The position numbers and the translations under genes were made by a program. The notes under the pieces are model-generated. The model saw only the letters and a list, made by a program, of their open reading frames with translations. It was not told the origin of the DNA and did no database searches. Of a DNA stretch of 64,000 nt, positions 1 through 6,279 are shown in pieces. Numbering within the stretch: position 1 is the first letter of the stretch; each line of letters starts with the position of its first letter. Source of the stretch: Paenibacillus phytorum (GTDB taxonomy: Bacteria; Bacillota; Bacilli; Paenibacillales; NBRC-103111); NCBI RefSeq assembly GCF_013141715.1, contig NZ_WHOA01000148.1, forward strand, positions 1 through 64,000, read 5' to 3'.

Positions 1-16
1 GAATGCTCAGGCATTC
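1..16 (-). terminator. Hairpin at the window edge
   Basis: A perfect 6-bp inverted repeat (GAATGC, loop TCAG, GCATTC) lies about 15 bases beyond the antiporter stop codon. It could be the stem of that gene's minus-strand terminator. The U-tract would fall outside the window, so this cannot be confirmed. Confidence 0.35.
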
Positions 17-31
17 TCTTACCGTTCATGA

Positions 32-2071
32 TCAAACAATCTCCTCAAGCTCATACAGCGATGCTTCCCTGTTGCGAATGATTCGCCGCAGCAAGGATGC
101 CATGTCACGTGTGATGTCTCCCCGCTCGAAAAACACTTGTACCGCATCGCGCTCCGCCTGTATGGCGATCCAGTGGAGCTCGCGTCGGCAATCGTTGAAC
201 GACGCATCCTTGCGCCGCGAGCCGAAGGTGAATCTGCGCAACCTATCCAGCATTTGCTGGTAATAGTCCAGCACACCTTCGGTTGCATCATCGCTTTGGA
301 GGGCGCAGCGTTTGGAGAATTCATCGACGACGGCTTGGCTGCATTGCATTTTCAACGTGCGAATCGCAGTGATATCAGGTTCGATGTAGCTTGTCACCAG
401 ATGAGGCTGGGAGATAGACGTCATCAGCATTTTCAAGCGTCGCCAGATGTTCTTGACGATGACTTTACCTAGATCCAGCTTATTGGCTAGAATGAGCTCT
501 ACTTGCTCCAGCATTTTCAAATAATAATTTGCCTGATCACGGCTAACTTGCCCGTTCTCCAAACGTTCGTTCACATATTTGCGCTCTATATCCAGCGCCA
601 GCAGGCGCATTCCTGCTTCTTCCTGCTGAAAACGCGGGTGTCGTTTCCATTTTCCATCCTTTTGTCCAAGCTGCTGCATCATGAGTTTATAATCGCCAAT
701 CACAGTGTCTACAGCGACCTCGTTCTTCTCGGTGCTGGTCTTCTGGAGGGCCCGCACAGCGGCAGCCATGACCTCGATTTGCCACTCGCGCTCCATCCGT
801 TCCTTCTCGGCATCACCCGCTGTGCTTTTTTTCTTTGCAAGCAGCGGCAGAACGATACTCGCCGTCAACAGCGAGAATAGAATGACGGTCGCCGCAAGAA
901 AAATAATGAGATCTCTCTGAGGAAAGGGAGCGCCATTTTGAAGGACAAGCGGAATGGAGAACGCACCAGCCAACGTCACCGCTCCACGCACACCGGAAAT
1001 AGCTGTTAACGTCAGCATACGCAAGCTAGGCACCTCTTGATTCTGATTCCCAAACCAGCGCCCTCCTCTTGCGAACAGAAGCGTCCACACAAAACGCAGC
1101 AATAACAACAGAACAAAAATGAGAATGGCATAACCAATGACTTTGAAATTATCGAAATTCGGGTCGCTTAGAATCGTCCGGGATACGCCCGGGATTTGCA
1201 AACCCAGTAGGACAAAGACCAATCCATTTAAAACAAACAAAATGACAGACCATGTTGCATTAGATACATTTTGGAGAGTCGGCATCGTAAACGCCATACG
1301 TTCGTTCTCGATCGCATGCACCAGACCTCCCGCTACAGCCGCCAAAATACCCGATACTCCAAGTTCCTCGGCAATCAAATAGAGTAGAAAAGGTGTCAAA
1401 ATTTGCAGCAGCATGTGCATCGTCTCATCCTCAAGTCCTGCGCGGCGCAGCAGCTGACGAATGCCGATAATAAGAAAAGCGACCAGAGCCCCGATCACTA
1501 AGCCCCCAATGGAGATGACGAGAAAGCTTAGACTTGCCTTCGGTAGAGAAAAAACACCGGTGACCGCCGCGGCTATGGCGAACTTGAAGGCAACGAGACC
1601 CGATGCATCGTTCATCAAGGCTTCCCCTTCTAACAGCCGCTTCAAGCTTTTAGGCAAATGAATCCGCCCGGCTAAAGAGCTGACTGCTACGGCATCTGTT
1701 GGAGACAGGATAGCGGCTAACCCGAAAGCAGCTGCAAGAGGGATAGAAGGAATCAACCAGTGAACGACATATCCGACGACGCACACCGTAATGAAAACTA
1801 GACCCACCGACAGAAGAAGAATCGGAGCGCGCAATTTCCAAAGCTCATCTCGCGGCGTATGCTTTCCATCGTTATACAACAACGGGGCAATAAACAAAAG
1901 GAAGAACAATTCCGGTTCCAGGTGCAAGTGAATGCCAAGAGGCACGATAACCAGTATGGCGCCTAATGCAATCTGGATAAGGGGGACGGGAATGAACGGA
2001 ACGAAGCGGTTCACGACATTCGAGACGCCAATCAGAACCAATAGGATGAGAATAATAATAAAAACGTTCAA
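32..2071 (-). CDS. Na+/H+ antiporter, CPA1 family
   Basis: This is an integral membrane sodium/proton exchanger of the CPA1 (NhaP/YjcE-like) family, expected to expel Na+ for H+ during salt or alkaline stress. Residues 1-420 form about a dozen hydrophobic segments. They carry the family core: SPTDAVAV at 123-130 and NDASGLV at 154-160, the acidic ion-binding motifs. The last 250 residues are a charged, helical cytoplasmic tail typical of the 670-residue bacterial members. The start is a TTG preceded by GGAGAAGGAG; no better ATG exists nearby. It stands alone, with no partner gene downstream in the window. Family is confident; the exact ion (Na+ versus K+) cannot be read from sequence. Confidence 0.9.
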   Translation of the reverse strand: MNVFIIILILLVLIGVSNVVNRFVPFIPVPLIQIALGAILVIVPLGIHLHLEPELFFLLFIAPLLYNDGKHTPRDELWKLRAPILLLSVGLVFITVCVVGYVVHWLIPSIPLAAAFGLAAILSPTDAVAVSSLAGRIHLPKSLKRLLEGEALMNDASGLVAFKFAIAAAVTGVFSLPKASLSFLVISIGGLVIGALVAFLIIGIRQLLRRAGLEDETMHMLLQILTPFLLYLIAEELGVSGILAAVAGGLVHAIENERMAFTMPTLQNVSNATWSVILFVLNGLVFVLLGLQIPGVSRTILSDPNFDNFKVIGYAILIFVLLLLLRFVWTLLFARGGRWFGNQNQEVPSLRMLTLTAISGVRGAVTLAGAFSIPLVLQNGAPFPQRDLIIFLAATVILFSLLTASIVLPLLAKKKSTAGDAEKERMEREWQIEVMAAAVRALQKTSTEKNEVAVDTVIGDYKLMMQQLGQKDGKWKRHPRFQQEEAGMRLLALDIERKYVNERLENGQVSRDQANYYLKMLEQVELILANKLDLGKVIVKNIWRRLKMLMTSISQPHLVTSYIEPDITAIRTLKMQCSQAVVDEFSKRCALQSDDATEGVLDYYQQMLDRLRRFTFGSRRKDASFNDCRRELHWIAIQAERDAVQVFFERGDITRDMASLLRRIIRNREASLYELEEIV

Positions 2072-2199
2072 GCGGTTATCTCCTTCTCCGAATAGTTCAA
2101 TAGATTTCTAAAAATCACTATGGACATATTTACCATCAGAATACGACGTACTTTTGTAATAATTCAATATTTCCCAAAAGAATCCTTCCCCATCCATGC

Positions 2200-2239
2200 A
2201 AAAACGACAACCGATCATTAGACCGACTGCCGTTTTTTT
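2200..2239 (-). terminator. Rho-independent terminator, GNAT pair
   Basis: Read on the minus strand, a 12-bp stem with G-U wobbles (ACGGCAGTCGGT with ATCGGTTGTCGT) is followed by five T. It would end transcription from the two GNAT genes. The rest of the 413-base gap 2072-2484 shows no credible ORF or RNA. Confidence 0.5.
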
Positions 2240-2484
2240 GTATATTCGCTTATTTGTTTGTGGTCAGCATGACTGAGTTTCTCTTCAGATACACGCAAAG
2301 ATACCTTGCTCTACGCCTTTACTCGTTAAGGGCTCTTGTATGTTTACCGTGTCTTCTTCAGATTCACCATGACGAATTAATAATATTTGCACAATTTTAA
2401 CCTTGATCATTATTTATGTCATCTGCTCTACTTCACGTTAGTTCAATAAGGTGTCCGATTACTTGTTCAATTGAGACAAACGAA

Positions 2485-2937
2485 TTATAAGTCTTGAGAT
2501 AAACGTATCATATCCCTGCATTGTATACCGTTTTCAAAAATTTCATCAGAGTAATGTTTTACAAAGAAGTCCCTATCAATCCCAACAATTCTAAAACCAC
2601 ATTTTTGATATAGAGCGAGTTGTCCCATTCCTGAGTTCCCAGTGCCAATCTCAATTGTTTTATAACCCTGAAACTTAGCATTATTAATTGCATGCTGTAC
2701 GATCTTCTTTCCTATCCCTTTACCTTGGTGGGTCTCGTTGACAGCAATATTCACCAACTCAACTGTCTCAGGTCTTGTAGGCAATAATACATAAACTGCT
2801 AAAATAGTGTTATTCATCTCTGCTATGTAGCACTGCCCGCGTTTGAGATATTCTTTAACAATCTGTTCAGAAGGGTCAGCTAACAATAACAGCTCCATTG
2901 GAGGCGACTCGTACGTATCTAACTTACGTATTTCCAT
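2485..2937 (-). CDS. GNAT family N-acetyltransferase
   Basis: This 150-residue protein is a single-domain GNAT acyltransferase, which moves an acetyl group from acetyl-CoA to an amine. The acetyl-CoA pyrophosphate loop is visible as HQGKGIGKKIVQHAI (about residues 90-104, the Q/RxxGxG/A signature), followed by the YQKCGF segment typical of motif B. ATG start with AGGAGGGTT upstream. The substrate cannot be predicted. It lies 29 bases downstream of another GNAT gene on the same strand, so the two are probably co-transcribed. Confidence 0.85.
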   Translation of the reverse strand: MEIRKLDTYESPPMELLLLADPSEQIVKEYLKRGQCYIAEMNNTILAVYVLLPTRPETVELVNIAVNETHQGKGIGKKIVQHAINNAKFQGYKTIEIGTGNSGMGQLALYQKCGFRIVGIDRDFFVKHYSDEIFENGIQCRDMIRLSQDL

Positions 2938-2966
2938 TTTAACCCTCCTTTGTTGAACAAAAAATA

Positions 2967-3494
2967 CTATAACGTCCTTATCATATGGATGTCATCAGGT
3001 TCTTTTTCAAACAGTTCTTTATCTATTTCTGTTGTAGTTGTGGAACCGCAACTTGAATAAAATTTTACCGCAGATTCTGTTTCTGTTGAAGAAATGTATA
3101 AATACTTCGCCCCTTCTGCAATAGCAACTTTACTTAGTGCATGTAAAATTTGGCTGCCAATTCCTTGTCTTCGATACTGACGAGTAACATACATGAGGTC
3201 TATCTGAAGTTGATTATTTTCTCTTCCTCTAAACTTGTGAGCCAATACTCCAAATCCGACTAATTTATCTGCGTCAAAAGCTCCATAAGCTGTCCCGCCG
3301 TTATTTATTTCATACTCATATCTAGAAATTATCGCACGATAATTCTCTTCGTTCCAATTTGGGCATTCATGCCCCGCCTTTACTTCTTCAAGTGATCCAT
3401 TATTCATCTTGTAAATCAGGTCTATAGTTTCAGAACGGTCAATTTCCCGAATTTTATGCGAATCGGCATGACCCATTTGAATTATTTTAATCAT
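2967..3494 (-). CDS. GNAT family N-acetyltransferase
   Basis: A second GNAT acetyltransferase, 175 residues. The CoA-binding signature RRQGIGSQILHALSK lies at about residues 112-126, and FYSSCGS near 149 fits the family's beta-strand/helix after motif B. The substrate is unknown. It is the upstream partner of the 150-residue GNAT and shares its orientation; they are not close enough in sequence to be a recent duplication. The ATG start sits after AAAGGGATT. The 260-base stretch beyond it (3500-3760) contains no gene I can support. Confidence 0.85.
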   Translation of the reverse strand: MIKIIQMGHADSHKIREIDRSETIDLIYKMNNGSLEEVKAGHECPNWNEENYRAIISRYEYEINNGGTAYGAFDADKLVGFGVLAHKFRGRENNQLQIDLMYVTRQYRRQGIGSQILHALSKVAIAEGAKYLYISSTETESAVKFYSSCGSTTTTEIDKELFEKEPDDIHMIRTL

Positions 3495-3760
3495 AATTTG
3501 TAATCCCTTTCTGATTTCGGTAGCCTTCTCTCGACGTTTATTGAGCTATAATTTGCTTCATAGAATTCACCTCAAAAATAATTGAGCTCGCATTCCAGCT
3601 AACTGCTATAAAATCTATTTTACCACATTTATACAATTAATTAAGAGGGGTAACCCTTCGCGTTAACCCAAAATGAAGACTCTATGAGAACTGCCTCCGT
3701 GTTAAACTCCCCGTTAGGTGAGAATAGGCCACCGATTGATGAGTGTCGAGTTGAATTTCG

Positions 3761-4189
3761 TTAGCGTAATAACAACTCAGTTAAATTTATCAACTTCTCT
3801 CGGGTTTCAAATAAACGCCCCTTAGCATTTATGGTATCAACAGGTTCCACCCATGCAAAACCATCAGAATCATACCGTGGAAAGACATGCATGTGATAAT
3901 GCTTTAAATCATTGAATTTACCACCATTCTGAATAATCGTTATTCCATCGGGCTGAAAATGTGCCTTTAAGACCCTTGCTAACATTGCAGATGTCTTAAT
4001 AATCTCATTGGCGGTGATTTCGTCCAGATCATCAACATCATGGTAATGTTTTTTAGGAAGTATTAGCATATGCCCTTCATTTAATGGTGCAATATCAAGA
4101 ATGCAAGTAACAAAATCATTCTCATAAACCGTGTGCGTTTCAATTTCTTTATTAGCAAGTTGACAACCTAAACACTGATTCTCTTGCAT
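3761..4189 (-). CDS. HIT family nucleotide hydrolase
   Basis: A 142-residue histidine-triad protein (Hint/Fhit superfamily), which hydrolyses nucleotide phosphoramidates or dinucleoside polyphosphates. The catalytic triad appears as HYHMHVF near residues 98-104. The N-terminal C-x2-C pair (CLGCQ) and ENDFVTCILD strand match the standard HIT fold. The ATG has a GGGGGAA ribosome site. It is a stand-alone gene, divergent from the pirin-like gene. Physiological substrate unknown. Confidence 0.9.
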   Translation of the reverse strand: MQENQCLGCQLANKEIETHTVYENDFVTCILDIAPLNEGHMLILPKKHYHDVDDLDEITANEIIKTSAMLARVLKAHFQPDGITIIQNGGKFNDLKHYHMHVFPRYDSDGFAWVEPVDTINAKGRLFETREKLINLTELLLR

Positions 4190-4266
4190 TTCGTTCCCCC
4201 TCTATGCCCCGACATATCTAACAACTACATTCGTTGATAATTTTAACTCTCCTGCTTCTTTACACG

Positions 4267-4295
4267 TTGACAGTTTTATATTCTATAATTATAAT
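4267..4295 (+). promoter_or_regulatory. Sigma-A promoter of the pirin-like gene
   Basis: A consensus vegetative promoter is readable: TTGACA (4267-4272), exactly 17 bases, then TATAAT (4290-4295). It points at the pirin-like gene starting at 4373, leaving a leader of about 70 bases. Confidence 0.8.
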
Positions 4296-4336
4296 TTAAA
4301 TAAAATTATAATAAATATTTTTAGGATAAATAATAT

Positions 4337-4352
4337 TAGTGTAAATACACTA
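4337..4352. promoter_or_regulatory. Palindromic operator candidate
   Basis: TAGTGTAAATACACTA is a perfect inverted repeat (7-bp arms, 2-base centre) between the strong promoter and the pirin-like start. Its position just downstream of the start site suits a repressor. MarR- and HxlR/DUF24-type redox or quinone repressors use sites of this shape; which protein binds is unknown, and no such regulator is adjacent. Confidence 0.5.
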
Positions 4353-4372
4353 TCAGAAAAGGAGCTATTAAA

Positions 4373-5146
4373 ATGAACATCCAGATTTTGGGGCCTGAAC
4401 ATCAAGGTAAAGAAGAATTCGATGGTGGCAAAATAAAGGCACAAAAACCTCTAGGTTTCTCGGGGCAAGGGGCTGTTACGGTTAGGCTTGGTCCTCTTTT
4501 CTACTGGGCTTGGGGACAAGCTGAGTCCGAAGGAGGCATCGGGTTTCATCCTCACCAAGGATTTGAGATCCTTTCTTATTGAATTAATGGTCAAGGCTTT
4601 CACAAAGACACGATCGGTTCCGATAGCATCCTTGGACCAGGTGATATTCAACTCATGCAAGCGGGCTCGGGTATTCATCATGCCGAAAGCGTCGAGGCGG
4701 GCTTCGAAAGTTTTCAAATCTGGCTTGAGCCTTACTTGAATGAAGCTGTAAGACGAGCGCCAACCTATTCTCTGTTCAAGCACGGGCAGTTCCCTCAGAC
4801 ACACCAGGACGGGGTGAACATAAAGACGATATTGGGAGAAGGCTCCCCCATCCTCCAACTGGTAGCAGATGCGCGGATGTTTGACGTCGAGATTCAGCCA
4901 GGGGCGTCGTACGTCCATCGACTATTGCCGAACCGGACGCTTGCTGGATTGTCGATTAGAGGTGCCGGCGGTTCATTCTGGTCTTCGGGACAAGATCCCG
5001 TCTTATTCAAGAATAAAGACTTTGCGATCGTTCAATGTGAACAAGAGCAAGACATCAACATCCGCGCTGAAGGAGAGAAGCTTCGAATTTTCCTAATTGA
5101 AATTCCATCATCAGTCGATTATCCTTTGTACAAAAAAGCCAGATAA
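4373..5146 (+). pseudogene. Pirin-like bicupin, interrupted by an in-frame TGA
   Basis: Read through one stop this frame encodes a 257-residue pirin/YhaK-type bicupin (quercetinase-like). Residues 1-69 end at FHPHQGFEILSY, then TGA at 4580-4582, then the same frame continues with INGQGFHKD, LGPGDIQLMQAGSGIHHAES and the whole C-terminal cupin. The metal-ligand histidines (HPHQGFE and GIHHAE) are intact. The frame does not shift; only one codon is wrong, at a position that is usually hydrophobic, so a TTA or similar codon may have mutated. Promoter and SD (AAAAGGAGCT) look functional. Options are a recent nonsense mutation, a sequencing error or read-through; a separate restart at 4655 lacks a good SD. 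Confidence 0.75.
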
Positions 5147-5164
5147 GGTGGATGAGCAATGGAT

Positions 5165-5728
5165 TCATTTTTTATCAATTCTATAGTGAAGCAGAACGAT
5201 TCCAGACCTAAAATCCCTTGTTTCTAACAGTTCAAGTTTAATTTCTTTGACATCTTTAAAAAGCGATTTTCCAGCTCCAACAATAACCGGAGTTACCACG
5301 AGCAAATACTCGTCAATCAATCCTTCATTGGCAAGCTGCTGCACAATCGTACCGCTCCCGAAAATAGTAATATCAGAACCTTGGTCCTCTTTCAATTTTC
5401 TTACTTCATCTGCAAGATTACCATTAAACAACTTGGAATTCTCCCAGGTTACTTCCTTTTGGGTTTTTGAAAACACCACTTTTGTCATCTGATTTAATTC
5501 GTTGGCCATACTCCGAGCACCTTCGGGAGCATTTGGATTCTTCGCAACATGCCAATAACTTTCAAACATCTGATAGGTCACCCTGCCAAATAGTACCGTG
5601 TCAGGATTCATCATCTCATGGGCGGCTTTATTGACTTCGGGATCATGTATAAACCAGTCAATTTCTCCGTTCGGTCCAGCATAATAACCATCAATTGAAA
5701 CACTGTTAAACATGACAACTTTTCTCAT
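5165..5728 (-). CDS. RibD-C/dihydrofolate-reductase-fold protein
   Basis: A 187-residue member of the YyaP/YwjB family: a DHFR-like fold as in the C-terminal reductase domain of RibD. Recognisable parts are SVSIDGYYAG at the N-terminus, VLFGRVTYQMFESYW in the middle and the nucleotide-binding stretch DITIFGSGTIVQQLANEGLIDE. It probably binds NADPH; the substrate is unknown. The ATG at 5728 is preferred over one three codons upstream because that upstream ATG overlaps the AAAGGATG ribosome site. It stands alone and converges with the pirin-like gene. Confidence 0.85.
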   Translation of the reverse strand: MRKVVMFNSVSIDGYYAGPNGEIDWFIHDPEVNKAAHEMMNPDTVLFGRVTYQMFESYWHVAKNPNAPEGARSMANELNQMTKVVFSKTQKEVTWENSKLFNGNLADEVRKLKEDQGSDITIFGSGTIVQQLANEGLIDEYLLVVTPVIVGAGKSLFKDVKEIKLELLETRDFRSGIVLLHYRIDKK

Positions 5729-5771
5729 AAAAATCATCCTTTCTATATTTGCTTAATCCAAAGCGATCTGC

Positions 5772-5903
5772 TCAAATGCGCCTGGTCGTAGTAGCAAGTA
5801 AATGCGGCATAAATGCTCCTGGTTTAAACATGATACCAAAAATCTCCATTTCCCTTGAACAAGGCATTGGGGCTGCATTCGTTGTTGCTTCATTATAAGC
5901 GAT
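5772..5903 (-). pseudogene. Possible fragment of an AraC-type regulator
   Basis: An open 44-codon minus-strand stretch ends with MEIFGIMFKPGAFMPHLL and a stop. This resembles the N-terminal part of AraC-family proteins (a FGIxFKPGxF-type segment). There is no start codon or SD and the rest of such a gene is absent, so at best this is a relic. Low confidence. Confidence 0.25.
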
Positions 5904-5947
5904 ATTTTCATTTTTCCCACATCTTTCATGGGATATAGTCGCGGATG

Positions 5948-6000
5948 AAAAAAAGGGGCTGTCTCAAAAGTAGATAATGAATCTACTTGCGGACAGCCCC
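5948..6000 (-). terminator. Terminator hairpin with AGTAGAT arms
   Basis: The stem GGGGCTGTC, a partly paired inner AGTAGAT/ATCTACT stem, and GACAGCCCC is followed on the minus strand by seven T. It can end the transcript of the large secreted protein at 6280. The same design recurs at 22236-22283 and 28535-28579. Confidence 0.7.
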
Positions 6001-6057
6001 ATTGGGCCTACTTACTTTCTGGGACATTCGCATCGGTATTCAGAACGAAATACAAAC

Positions 6058-6184
6058 TTCCATTGGATTTTTCCAATGGAATCGACTTTTAGGCTTCGAA
6101 ATTCTTTCTTCTATTGGAATAAATCCAATGGAATTGACTTTTAGACCGCCAAATCTCTACTTCCACTGGATTAATCCAATGGAA
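6058..6184. repeat. Three 51-bp tandem repeats with CCATTGGA palindromes
   Basis: Copies begin at 6058, 6109 and 6161. Each opens with a palindrome (arms TTCCATTGGA and TCCAATGGAA, 4-5 base loop) followed by a degenerate GACTTTTAG...AAAT stretch. The array lies between the terminator stem and a distal TTTGGGACAGCCCC (6241-6255), so the whole block 5955-6255 is bounded by inverted GGGGCTGTC sequences. It is noncoding. Confidence 0.7.
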
Positions 6185-6279
6185 GTAGCAGACAGACTGC
6201 GAAATTCATAAAGTGGGAGTTGATTTTTCCAAATATGGCATTTGGGACAGCCCCGAATGATCCAGAACGGGAGAGTCCT

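Noticed and set aside
2241..2484. Possible gene or RNA in the gap
   Set aside because: No frame with a start and SD, no palindromes and no known motif.
4580..4582. TGA in the pirin-like gene as selenocysteine codon
   Set aside because: Pirins do not use Sec, the position is hydrophobic in the family and no SECIS-like stem is evident just after it.
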